From the NCBI GenBank assembly GCA_016719535.1, contig JADJYX010000043.1:62001-126000 (forward strand): 64,000 nucleotides of DNA. Reading direction: 5' to 3'. This DNA comes from Rubrivivax sp. (GTDB lineage Bacteria > Pseudomonadota > Gammaproteobacteria > Burkholderiales > Burkholderiaceae_C). Positions within the stretch are counted from its first letter, which is position 1. Each line of letters opens with the position of its first letter. Below, piece after piece: positions 9,889-17,662 of the stretch. Both the position numbers and the translations under genes were made by a program. The notes under the pieces were generated by a model, which was given only the letters and a program-made list of their open reading frames with translations, was not told the origin of the DNA and did not search any database.

Positions 9889-10356
9889 ATGCCCCTGCCC
9901 GCCCCCCCTGCCCTGGTCCCGATGACCCACATCCGCTGCGAGGTCGGCGCGCTGGTGACCCTCGGCCCTGCACCCACCGGCGAACGCCGCTTCGTACCGC
10001 TGGGTGGCGGCACCGTGCAAGGGCCCGAACTGAACGGCACGCTGGTGGAGGGCGGTGTCGACTGGCAGATCAATCGTGCCGACGGCGCGCTGGAGATCGC
10101 GGCCCACTATGTGATCCGCACCGACGACGGCGCGCTGGTCGAGGTGCAGAGCGACGGCATGCGCCACGGCCCGGCCGCGGTGATGGCACGGCTGGCCGCC
10201 GGCGAGCCGGTGGGCCGCGACGAGTATTTCTTCCGCACCGTGATGCGCTTCACCACCGGCGCGCCGCAATGGCTGCACCTGAACAAGGTGCTGGCGCTGG
10301 CGGTGGGGCAGCGCGAGGCGCGGGCGGTGCTGCTCGACGTCTACCGCATCACTTGA
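9889..10356 (+). CDS. DUF3237 family protein
   Basis: A 155-residue protein from the ATG at 9889 (MPLPAPPALVPM); a second ATG at 9922 directly before the conserved region is equally possible. From IRCEVGALVTLGP to YFFRTVMRFTTG it matches the DUF3237/UPF0311 beta-barrel family: the GVDWQINRADGALEIAAHYVIRT stretch and a late PQWLHLNKVLALA segment are typical. Function in the family is not established, although members often sit near aromatic catabolic genes. It is divergent from the TerB-like gene (70-bp gap). Its TGA overlaps a TTG that opens the reading frame of dusC. Confidence 0.8.
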   Translation: MPLPAPPALVPMTHIRCEVGALVTLGPAPTGERRFVPLGGGTVQGPELNGTLVEGGVDWQINRADGALEIAAHYVIRTDDGALVEVQSDGMRHGPAAVMARLAAGEPVGRDEYFFRTVMRFTTGAPQWLHLNKVLALAVGQREARAVLLDVYRIT

Positions 10357-11378
10357 ACTCAGCCCGCCACGGTCCTGCGGACCGGTCCCCCCAAGGGGGA
10401 GCAATCCCGACCGGGAGACCCGGATCGGGATCCGTCCCCGCCCGCATCCTGCTGGCCCCGATGGAGGGCCTGCTCGACCACAGCCTGCGCGACGTGCTCA
10501 CGCGCGTGGGCGGCATCGACCGCTGCGTGTCGGAATTCATCCGCGTCACCGACCAGCTGCTTCCCGCCCGCGTCTTCACCCGCATCGTGCCCGAGCTGCT
10601 GACCGGCAGCCGCACCGCCGCCGGCGTGCCGGTGCGGCCGCAGCTGCTGGGGTCCGACCCGGCCTGCCTGGCCGACAACGCGGCGCTGATCGCCACCCTG
10701 GGCGCCGAAGGCATCGACCTCAATTTCGGCTGCCCGGCGAAGACCGTCAACCGCCACCGCGGCGGCGCCGTGCTGCTGGACGAGCCGGAGCTGGTCTTTC
10801 GCATCGTGCGCGCGGTGCGGCGCGCGGTGCCGGCCCAGCTGCCGGTTTCGGCCAAGATGCGGCTGGGCACGCGCGACCACTCGCGCATGCTGGCCAATGC
10901 GCAGGCGGTGCTGGACGGCGGCGCCGATGAGCTGGTGGTGCATGCGCGCACCAAGGACCATGGCTACCGGCCGCCGGCCTACTGGGAGCACATCGCCGCC
11001 ATCCGCGAGCATGTCGGCCTGCCGGTGGTGGCCAACGGCGAGGTCTGGACCGTGGCTGACGCCGAACGTTGCCTGGCGGTGAGCGGCTGCGACAGCCTGA
11101 TGCTGGGCCGTGGCATTGTGGCCGACCCCGGGCTGGCGCTGGCCATCCGCGGCCAGGGCTGGGGCGGCGGCGCCGCGCTGCGGCCGCTGCTGCGCAGCTA
11201 CTGGGCGCGCATCGCGCTGCATGTGGAGCCGCGGCATCGCGCCGGGCGACTCAAGCAGTGGCTGAACCTGCTGCGCCGGCGCCATGCCGAAGCCGAATCG
11301 GCCTACCAGGCGCTGCGCACGATGACCGACATGCGCGCCGTCGATGCCTGGCTGCACGGCGATGCGGCCGACGCCCCC
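10353..11378 (+). CDS. dusC: tRNA-dihydrouridine(16) synthase DusC, both ends uncertain
   Basis: FMN-dependent reductase that makes dihydrouridine at position 16 of tRNA. The conserved body runs from about 10438 (ARILLAPMEGLLD) to about 11370. It contains the GIDLNFGCPAKTVN motif with the catalytic Cys, VSAKMRLG, VHARTKDHGY and SLMLGRG, all typical of Dus enzymes; KQWLNLLRRR near the end fits the DusC branch. There is no ATG before the conserved ILLAPMEG; the only in-frame conventional start is a TTG at 10353 overlapping the previous stop, with a palindromic repeat in between. There is also no in-frame stop where the protein should end: the frame stays open to 13349, antisense to the TRAP genes. 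I therefore end the call where homology stops. A damaged 3' end (frameshift or lost stop) is likely; enzyme identity is firm. Confidence 0.75.
10361..10437. repeat. Intergenic palindromic GC-rich repeat between DUF3237 gene and dusC
   Basis: Three short inverted repeats follow each other: GGTCC-TGC-GGACC, then CCCCC-AA-GGGGG, then two near-palindromic CCGGG/CCCGG blocks. This composition resembles dispersed intergenic palindromes common in Comamonadaceae-like genomes; a relative is seen at 34756-34796. It occupies exactly the place where the dusC start codon would be expected. Confidence 0.5.
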
Positions 11379-12707
11379 TCAGCGCGCAAACAGCAGCTGC
11401 ACCAGCCCCAGGCTGAGCACCGGAAAGGCCAGCAGCAGCAGCACGCGCAGCGCGTCCCAGGCCAGGAAGGGGAAGACGCCCTTGTAGGTCTCGGCCATCG
11501 GCACGTCGCGCGCCAGGTTGTTGACGACGTAGACATTCAGCCCCACCGGCGGTGCGATGAGGCCGATGCCCACCGTCATCAGCACCAGGATGCCGAACCA
11601 GATCGCCTTCGCCTCGGGCGCCAGGTCGAACAGCGGCAGCGCCATCACGGCCGGGAAGATCACCGGGATGGTCAGCAGCAGCATCGACAGTTCGTCCATC
11701 ACGCAGCCCAGCACCACGTAGCACAGCAGGATGGCGCCGACGATGACCAGCGGCGGCACCGCCAGCGTGCCCACCCACTGCGCCAGCGCCGCCGGCATCG
11801 CCGTCAGCGCCAGCGTCGCATTCATCATGTCGGCGCCGAGGAAGATCATGAAGACCATCGCACTCGTCTCGGCGGTACCGACGAAGCTGAGCCGGATGCC
11901 GCGCCAGCCCAGTTCGCGCTGCGCGAGGCCGGCCACCAGCGTGGCCACGGCGCCCACGGCCGCGCCTTCGGTGGGCGAGAAGACACCGCCGTAGATGCCG
12001 CCGAAGACGACGGCGAAGATGAGCATGATCGGCCAGATGGCCAGCAGCGCGCGCCAGCGCTGGGGCCAGGGCAGCGGCACCGTGGGCGGCGCCAGGTCGG
12101 GGCGGCGCCGGCAGATGAGCGCGATCACCGCCAGATAGCCCGCCATCGCCAGCAGGCCCGGCACCAGGGCGGCGGCAAAGAGCTTGGCGATATTCTGCTC
12201 GGTCAGGATGGCATAGACCACCAGCGGCACCGACGGCGGGATCAGGATGCCCAGCGTGCCGCCGGCGGCCAGCGTGGCGGTGGCCAGGCGGCCGCTGTAG
12301 CCGTGTTCGCGCATCTCGGGGTAGGCCACCTGGGTGATGGTGGCCGAGGTCGCCACCGACGACCCGCAGACCGCGCCAAAGGCCCCGGCACTGAGCACCG
12401 AAGCCATGCCCAGCCCGCCGCGGATGGGCCCGACGAAGGCTGCCGCGGCACGGAACAGCGCGCGGCTCAGGCCGCCCTGGGTGGCAAACTGCCCCATCAG
12501 CAGGAAGAGCGGGATCACGCTCAGGTCGTACACCGTCAGCCGCGCCACCGCGCTGCCCTTGAGCAGGTTGAACAGCGAGGCCTCGTTGCTCATCGCCCAG
12601 TAGCCGATGGCGCCGGGCACGAACATCGCCGCCGCGATCGGCACGCGCAGCACCATCAGCAGCAGCATGCCGGCAAACATCGACAGCCCGATGGCGGTGG
12701 GCGTCAT
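11379..12707 (-). CDS. dctM: TRAP transporter large permease DctM
   Basis: Membrane subunit of a tripartite ATP-independent periplasmic transporter, 442 residues, with about 12 hydrophobic segments. Recognisable DctM stretches are LRVPIAAAMFVPGAIGY near the start, the GAVCGSSVATSATI block, LIPPSVPLVVYAILTEQNI and APPVGLNVYVVN near the end. The ATG at 12707 overlaps the TGA of dctQ (ATGA, 12704-12707). It is the last gene of the operon starting at vanA and converges on dusC. The transporter likely imports an aromatic acid such as vanillate, judging by the operon; the substrate is inference. Confidence 0.94.
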   Translation of the reverse strand: MTPTAIGLSMFAGMLLLMVLRVPIAAAMFVPGAIGYWAMSNEASLFNLLKGSAVARLTVYDLSVIPLFLLMGQFATQGGLSRALFRAAAAFVGPIRGGLGMASVLSAGAFGAVCGSSVATSATITQVAYPEMREHGYSGRLATATLAAGGTLGILIPPSVPLVVYAILTEQNIAKLFAAALVPGLLAMAGYLAVIALICRRRPDLAPPTVPLPWPQRWRALLAIWPIMLIFAVVFGGIYGGVFSPTEGAAVGAVATLVAGLAQRELGWRGIRLSFVGTAETSAMVFMIFLGADMMNATLALTAMPAALAQWVGTLAVPPLVIVGAILLCYVVLGCVMDELSMLLLTIPVIFPAVMALPLFDLAPEAKAIWFGILVLMTVGIGLIAPPVGLNVYVVNNLARDVPMAETYKGVFPFLAWDALRVLLLLAFPVLSLGLVQLLFAR

Positions 12708-13204
12708 GCCGCCTCCTGGGCCGCGGCGTCCAGCGGCCGGCCGGCAAAGTGCGCCAGCGCCTGCACCAGCGCCACCAGGGCGGCCAGCGCCAGGCCGGGT
12801 GCCAGCGACGCATACACCCACCACATCGGCAGCGACAGGATCATCGAGGTCTCGAAGGCCTGGTGCACCGCCACCGCGCCGACGGCGCTGCGCCAGGCCA
12901 GCAGCGCGCACATGGCCGACAGCAGCAGCGCGCCGATGCCGTCCAGCCACTGCAGGCGGCGCGGCGACAGCCTCTGGGTGAAGAAGTCGACGATGATGTT
13001 GGCCTTGCGCAGCTGGCACCAGGGCAGCCCGAGCGAGATGGCCAGCGCGATGCCGAACTGCGTCAGCTCCACGTCGCCCGGAATCGGGCGATGCCAGACG
13101 GCGCGGCCGATGATGCTGACGACGGCGAGAATGCCGGTGGCCAGGGCGACGGCTGCGCCCAGCAGCGCAAAGCCCCTCGCCACCTGCCGCAGTGCCTGGA
13201 TCAT
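12704..13204 (-). CDS. dctQ: TRAP transporter small permease DctQ
   Basis: Small membrane subunit of 166 residues with four hydrophobic helices (ALLGAAVALATGILAVVSIIG; TQFGIALAISLGLP; IGALLLSAMCALLA; LAPGLALAALVALV), the usual DctQ topology. The motif around GDVELTQFG is typical. The ATG at 13204 is preferred over an upstream in-frame start because it begins the conserved region. It lies 86 bp downstream of dctP, with a strong hairpin in the gap, and overlaps dctM by ATGA. Confidence 0.92.
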   Translation of the reverse strand: MIQALRQVARGFALLGAAVALATGILAVVSIIGRAVWHRPIPGDVELTQFGIALAISLGLPWCQLRKANIIVDFFTQRLSPRRLQWLDGIGALLLSAMCALLAWRSAVGAVAVHQAFETSMILSLPMWWVYASLAPGLALAALVALVQALAHFAGRPLDAAAQEAA

Positions 13205-13236
13205 GTTCGTCCCATTCCGTCTCGCAAACACAGCAA

Positions 13237-13255
13237 CGCCGGCACGGGGCCGGCG
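13237..13255 (-). promoter_or_regulatory. Hairpin in the dctP-dctQ gap
   Basis: A perfect 7-bp inverted repeat, CGCCGGC/GCCGGCG with a 5-base loop, sits between dctP and dctQ. No U-tract follows. Such hairpins after a binding-protein gene can protect the upstream mRNA and lower permease expression; this role is inference. Confidence 0.45.
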
Positions 13256-13290
13256 CTGCGCGGATTCAGGCCCTGGCCCTCACCCGGCCA

Positions 13291-14322
13291 TCACTTGCGG
13301 TATTTGGCCAGCAGGTCGCGCGCGTCCTGCAGCAGGGCCTTGCCGTTGAGGCCGCGCTTGTCCATGTCGGCCACCCATTCGTCGTAGATCGGCGCCGAGG
13401 CCTTGATCCAGTTGTCGGTTTCGGCGGCCGACAGGGTGATGATGGTGTTGCCGCGGTCCTGCGCCGCCTTGCGGCCGACGGCCTGGCTGTCGTCCCAGAT
13501 CCTGCCGATCTGGCGCGACAGCGCGGCGCCGCTGTTGTTGTCGATGACCTTCTTCAGGTCGGCCGGCAGGCTGTCGTAGCGGGCCTGGTTCATCGCGAAG
13601 ACGAAGCCCGCGCTGTACAGGGCCGGGCGCGACGGATCGGTCTGCGTGTGGAACCTGGTCATCTCGTGCAGCTTGAAGGCCGGAATCACCTCCCAGGGCA
13701 GTGCAAAGCCGTCGATGGTGCCCTTGCTCAGCGCATCGGGCACGCCCGTCACCGGCATGCCCACCGGAGCGGCGCCCAGCCTGGCAAGCAGCTTGTTGGT
13801 CTGGCGCGTGGGCGCGCGCACCTTCAGGCCCTTGAAGTCGTCCAGCGACTTGATCTGCTTGCTGGCCGTGTGCACATAACCTTCGTCGTGCACCCAGGTG
13901 GCCAGGATCCGGGTGCCGGGGAATTCCTTCAGCGCGTGCTTCTGCAGATAGTCCCAGGCGGCGGCGGCACCGGCTTCGGCCGAATTGGTCATGAAGGGCA
14001 GTTCGAACACCTCCATCATCGGGAAGCGGCCGGCGGTATAGCCCGGCAGCGTGACGGTCAGGTCGTCGACGCCATCCTTGATGCGGTCGACCAGCTGCGC
14101 CGGCGTGCCGCCGCCCGACATCGCGGGCAGCAACTGGCACTTCATCCGGTTGGCCGATTCGGCGGCGATCTTCTCGCACCAGGGCCCGATGACCTTGGTG
14201 GGCGCCATCGCGGCCGGCGGCCAGATGTGGTGGAACTTGAGCGTCACCTCCTGCGCCAGCGCGGGCAGGGTCAGCGCCGCAGCGGCAACAGCCAGTGCCG
14301 ATCGAACGAGTGGGCGGGTCAT
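13291..14322 (-). CDS. dctP: TRAP transporter substrate-binding protein DctP
   Basis: Periplasmic solute receptor of 343 residues with a Sec signal peptide (MTRPLVRSALAVAAAALTLP, cleavage after ALA near residue 24). Mature protein begins with LKFHHIWPP, and the DctP pattern GLKVRAPTRQTNKLLARLGAAPVGM with the conserved Arg that holds the ligand carboxylate is present near residues 170-195. GTIDGFALPWEVI follows. It lies 56 bp after the MetE-like gene and 86 bp before dctQ. Location in the van operon suggests an aromatic carboxylate ligand, probably vanillate or another methoxybenzoate; this is inference from context. Confidence 0.93.
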   Translation of the reverse strand: MTRPLVRSALAVAAAALTLPALAQEVTLKFHHIWPPAAMAPTKVIGPWCEKIAAESANRMKCQLLPAMSGGGTPAQLVDRIKDGVDDLTVTLPGYTAGRFPMMEVFELPFMTNSAEAGAAAAWDYLQKHALKEFPGTRILATWVHDEGYVHTASKQIKSLDDFKGLKVRAPTRQTNKLLARLGAAPVGMPVTGVPDALSKGTIDGFALPWEVIPAFKLHEMTRFHTQTDPSRPALYSAGFVFAMNQARYDSLPADLKKVIDNNSGAALSRQIGRIWDDSQAVGRKAAQDRGNTIITLSAAETDNWIKASAPIYDEWVADMDKRGLNGKALLQDARDLLAKYRK

Positions 14323-14378
14323 CTTCTTGTCTCCGGTCGTCGTTGGTAAAGGGATCGATGCTCGGCACGCGTGCAGGT

Positions 14379-15518
14379 TCAAGCCCACACCTCGCGCGCC
14401 GTCTCGACGACGAGGGCCAGCTTGCGCCGCTGGTCCTCGACGGCGATGTTGTTGCCGTGCACGGTGGAGCTGAAGCCGCACTGCGGGCTCAAGGCCAGCT
14501 GGTCCAGCGGCGCATACTGCGCCGCCTCGGCGATGCGGCGCTTGAGCGCGTCCTTGCTTTCCAGCTGGCCGAATTTGGTCGTCACCAGGCCGAGCACGAC
14601 GATCTTGCCCTTGGACAGATACCGCAGCGGGCGGAAGTCGCCACTGCGCTCGTCGTCGTATTCGAGGAAGAAGGCGTCGAGGTTCATCTCCGACAGCAGC
14701 GCCTCGGCCACCGGCTCGTAGTTGCCGGCCGCCGCATGCGTGCTCTTGAAATTGCCGCGGCACAGGTGCATGGCCAGCGTCATGCCCGCGGGCTTGAGCG
14801 CCACCACCTTGTTGATGAACTGCGCATAGCGGTGCGGCAGCTCGTTGGGGTCGTCACCGCGCTGGCGGGCGGCCTCGCGCATGCTCTCGTCGCACAGGTA
14901 GGCGAGATTCGTGTCGTCCATCTGCACATAGGTGCAGCCGGCATCGGCCAGGCTCTGCAGTTCCTCGCCGTAGGCACGGGCGACGTCGTCGTAGAAGACG
15001 GGGTCGAGCTCGGGATAGGCCTCGCGGCTGATGCCCGCGCGGCCGCCGCGGAAGTGCAGCATGGTCGGGCTGGGGATCGTCACCTTGGGCACCAGGCCGC
15101 CGTTGACGTTCAGGCCCAGCGCCGCCACCTGCGCCTGCAGATACTGGAAGTCCGCCAGCTGGATATTCTTCGCATGGCGCACCTTGTCGATGACGCGGAT
15201 CACCGGCGGCGCCAGTTCCTCGGTGCCGTCGGCCTTCTTCACCGTCACCGGGATGTCGGTCTTCACGCCACCCAGCTGTTCGAGAAAGTCGATGTGGAAA
15301 TAGGTGCGGCGGAATTCGCCGTCGGTGATGCTCTGCAGGCCGACATCGGCCTGGAACTTGACGATCTCGGTGATCGCCCGGTCTTCCACCGCGCGCAGCT
15401 GTGCGGCGCTGATGCACTTCGCGACGAAGAACTGCTCGCGCGCTTGCAGCAGGTAGGCCGGGCGCAGGAAGCTGCCGACATGGTCGGCGCGAAACGGGGG
15501 CGTGGTGCGGGCGGTCAT
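14379..15518 (-). CDS. Cobalamin-independent methionine synthase II-like (MetE C-terminal domain) protein
   Basis: A 379-residue protein equivalent to only the catalytic C-terminal half of MetE (YxjG/YxjH type). Zinc ligands are in place: MHLCRGN gives His251 and Cys253, FFLEYDD gives Glu286 and LSPQCGFS gives Cys347. It also shows ADHVGSFLRP at the start and ITDGEFRR near residue 65, both family hallmarks. Full MetE is about 750 residues and has an N-terminal folate-binding half, so the methyl donor here need not be methyl-tetrahydropteroyltriglutamate. The gene lies 39 bp after vanB and 56 bp before dctP, inside the van operon. A role in handling the methyl group of a methoxylated aromatic, or in making methionine from some methylated compound, is possible but unproved. 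Confidence 0.88.
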   Translation of the reverse strand: MTARTTPPFRADHVGSFLRPAYLLQAREQFFVAKCISAAQLRAVEDRAITEIVKFQADVGLQSITDGEFRRTYFHIDFLEQLGGVKTDIPVTVKKADGTEELAPPVIRVIDKVRHAKNIQLADFQYLQAQVAALGLNVNGGLVPKVTIPSPTMLHFRGGRAGISREAYPELDPVFYDDVARAYGEELQSLADAGCTYVQMDDTNLAYLCDESMREAARQRGDDPNELPHRYAQFINKVVALKPAGMTLAMHLCRGNFKSTHAAAGNYEPVAEALLSEMNLDAFFLEYDDERSGDFRPLRYLSKGKIVVLGLVTTKFGQLESKDALKRRIAEAAQYAPLDQLALSPQCGFSSTVHGNNIAVEDQRRKLALVVETAREVWA

Positions 15519-15557
15519 CGTCGAGTGGCTCCGTCGTCAGGGAGGTCGCATTGTGGG

Positions 15558-16529
15558 CTACAGGTCCAGCACCAGCCGCGCCGACTTCGCGCGCGAACAA
15601 CAAGGGGTGAACTGGTCGCCCGCGGCCTGTTCCTCGGGCGTCAGGTAGAGGTCGCGGTGGTCGGGCACGCCGTCGAGCACGCGCGTCAGACAGGTGCCGC
15701 ACACACCCTGCTCGCACGAGGTGGGCACCATGACGCCGGCGGCTTCCAGCGCCTGCGTCACGCGCTGCCCCGCGGCGACGGCGATGACGCGGCCGGAGCT
15801 GGCCAGCTGCACCTCGAAGCCGCCGTCGTCGGCGCCGGCCGTCGGCGCGGCGCCGAAAAACTCCCAGTGCAGCTGCGACTCGGGCCAGCCGGCAGCGCGC
15901 GCGCCGCCGAGCACCGCCTCCATGAAGCCCTGCGGGCCGCAGACATACAGGTGCCGCCCGGGGCGCGGCGCCGCCAGCACGCGCGCCAGGTCCAGGCGCT
16001 GCGCGGCGTCGCCATCGTCGACGTGGAAGTGCACGCGCGGCGCGAAGCTCGACGCGGCGATGCGGTCGGCAAAGGCCGTGCGCGCGCGGCTGCGCGTGGC
16101 GTAGTGCAGCGCGAAGGCGGCGCCGGTGACGGCCAGCCGCTCGGCCATGCACAGCAGCGGCGTGATGCCGATGCCGCCGGCCAGCAGCAGGTGTTCGGTG
16201 GCATCGTGCGCCAGCGCGAAGTGGTTCTTCGGTGCGCTGATCGTCAGCACGTCGCCTTCGTGCACGCGCTCGTGCATGGCCACCGAGCCACCGCGCGAGG
16301 CGGCGTCCTTCAGCACCGCGATCAGGTAGCGGTGCGTTTCGCCAGCGTCGTTGCACAGCGAATAGGGGCGCACCAGGCCGCCCGGCAGCTGCACGTCGAC
16401 ATGCGAGCCGGCACTGAAGGCGGGCAGCGGCTGCCCGTCCGCGGCCTGCAGCTCGAAGCTGCAGATGCCCTCGGCCTCGACCGCCTTGCGCGCGACACGC
16501 ACCGCGAGCGGGGTGGAAAGCTGGCTCAT
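15558..16529 (-). CDS. vanB: Vanillate O-demethylase reductase subunit VanB (PDR/VanB family)
   Basis: Electron-transfer reductase of 323 residues. Order of domains is FMN-binding (RPYSLCND near residue 55), NAD-binding (LAGGIGITPLLCMAE near 115; YVCGPQGFM near 205) and a C-terminal plant-type [2Fe-2S] ferredoxin with PTSCEQGVCGTC and a fourth Cys in TPCCSR. This order is that of phthalate dioxygenase reductase and VanB. It passes electrons from NADH to the Rieske oxygenase encoded immediately upstream. Its ATG at 16529 overlaps the vanA stop (ATGA, 16526-16529). Confidence 0.93.
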   Translation of the reverse strand: MSQLSTPLAVRVARKAVEAEGICSFELQAADGQPLPAFSAGSHVDVQLPGGLVRPYSLCNDAGETHRYLIAVLKDAASRGGSVAMHERVHEGDVLTISAPKNHFALAHDATEHLLLAGGIGITPLLCMAERLAVTGAAFALHYATRSRARTAFADRIAASSFAPRVHFHVDDGDAAQRLDLARVLAAPRPGRHLYVCGPQGFMEAVLGGARAAGWPESQLHWEFFGAAPTAGADDGGFEVQLASSGRVIAVAAGQRVTQALEAAGVMVPTSCEQGVCGTCLTRVLDGVPDHRDLYLTPEEQAAGDQFTPCCSRAKSARLVLDL

Positions 16530-17575
16530 GCCGCCGCTTCCACCGCTTCCGCCGCTTCCGCCGCCAGCAGGCGGTCGATCAGCTTGCGCGCCTGCACGCC
16601 GCCGGCATCGATGTTGAGCTTGAGCACTTCGCGCCCCGGCCATTGCAGCAGGTTGCGCTGCTGCAGCTCGAGCACCTGCAGGTCCTCGCTGAAGATCCGG
16701 CCCTGGCCTTCGCGGATCTGCGCCGTCAGCCCCTTGTCGTCGGCGCGGAAATTGCGCGCCATGCCCCAGAAATACCACATCGAGGTGTCGCTCTCGGGGG
16801 TGAGAAAGTCGACGACGATGCTCGACACCTTGCGGTCCGCACTCGCGTGGTAACCGCCCTGGCCGGCGAGCGCGACGCCGACCTCGATCATCACGTGGCT
16901 GGGCGGCGTGAAGCGGCAGATCTGCCAGCGGTCGACCGGCTGGTCGCTGGGCAGCTGGTGGCTGCGCAGCGCCATCTGCCAGAACGGCGGCGCCTGGATG
17001 CCGTTCATGAAGCGTTCGGTCACCACCTGGTCGCCTTCCACGCGCGTCGTGCACGGCGTCTCGTCGATTTCCTTCTGGCCGATGCTGGTGCTGTGCACGT
17101 AGGTCTCGTGCGTCAGGTCCATCAGGTTGTCGACCATCAGCCGGTAGTCGCAGCCGATGTGGTACAGGCCACCGCCGTAGGCCCAGTCGGGGTTGTTCGC
17201 CCAGAAGAGGTCGGGGATGAGCGCGGGGTCGGCTCGCGCCGGGTCACCCGGCCACAGCCAGACAAAGCCGTGGCGCTCGACCACCGGATAGCTGCGGATC
17301 GGCGGAAAGCCGCGCACGCGCTGGCCGGGCATCGCGATCGTCTTGCCGTCGCAGCCCATCTCCAGGCCGTGGTAGCCGCACACCAGCTTGCCTTCGACCA
17401 CCGTGCCCAGCGACAGCGGCGCACCGCGGTGCGGGCACCAGTCCTCCAGCGCCACCGCCTGCCCTTGCGCGCCGCGGTACAACACCATTGGCTGGTTGCA
17501 CACCCGGCGACCGAGCGGCTTGTCGTCGATCTCGGCCGGCGTACAGGCCACATACCAGTGGTTGCGAGGAAACAT
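16526..17575 (-). CDS. vanA: Vanillate O-demethylase oxygenase subunit VanA (Rieske)
   Basis: Rieske non-haem iron monooxygenase of 349 residues. With its reductase it converts vanillate to protocatechuate plus formaldehyde. The Rieske cluster ligands are Cys47 and His49 (CPHR) and Cys66 and His69 (CGYHG). The catalytic iron region is DNLMDLTHETYVH around residues 155-168, as in VanA and related demethylases. I use the ATG at 17575 (MFPRNHWYVA), the conserved VanA N-terminus, not the in-frame one 12 bp upstream. A VanR-type operator lies just upstream and vanR is divergent. The Ala/Glu-rich tail is low complexity. Other methoxybenzoates as substrate are possible, but operator and regulator favour vanillate. 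Confidence 0.92.
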   Translation of the reverse strand: MFPRNHWYVACTPAEIDDKPLGRRVCNQPMVLYRGAQGQAVALEDWCPHRGAPLSLGTVVEGKLVCGYHGLEMGCDGKTIAMPGQRVRGFPPIRSYPVVERHGFVWLWPGDPARADPALIPDLFWANNPDWAYGGGLYHIGCDYRLMVDNLMDLTHETYVHSTSIGQKEIDETPCTTRVEGDQVVTERFMNGIQAPPFWQMALRSHQLPSDQPVDRWQICRFTPPSHVMIEVGVALAGQGGYHASADRKVSSIVVDFLTPESDTSMWYFWGMARNFRADDKGLTAQIREGQGRIFSEDLQVLELQQRNLLQWPGREVLKLNIDAGGVQARKLIDRLLAAEAAEAVEAAA

Positions 17576-17597
17576 CGAACACCCCAAGGAGAACCTT

Positions 17598-17611
17598 AAT
17601 TGGATCCAATT
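17598..17611. promoter_or_regulatory. VanR-type operator, 14-bp perfect palindrome
   Basis: AATTGGATCCAATT is a perfect palindrome 22 bp upstream of vanA. Its core ATTGGATCCAAT is, to my recollection, the operator of Caulobacter VanR. On the vanA strand it abuts a weak -10-like CAAAAT with TTGCGT 17 bp before it, so repressor binding would block vanA transcription. Confidence 0.82.
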
Positions 17612-17650
17612 TTGACTCGAACAATCACTTGACGCAAGAATAAAGCTTCA

Positions 17651-17662
17651 TATGGATCCAAT
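17651..17662. promoter_or_regulatory. Second, imperfect VanR operator over the vanR start codon
   Basis: TATGGATCCAAT keeps 10 of 12 bases of the palindrome at 17599-17610 and is centred 52 bp from it. It contains the ATG of vanR (17652). A possible vanR promoter (TTGACT at 17612, AAGAAT at 17636) would put the transcript start next to it, so it would serve autorepression. Confidence 0.65.

Noticed and set aside
11379..13349. Continuation of the dusC frame antisense to dctM and dctQ as a real C-terminal extension
   Set aside because: The extension is low-complexity antisense sequence and no Dus protein of that length is known to me; loss of the stop is simpler.
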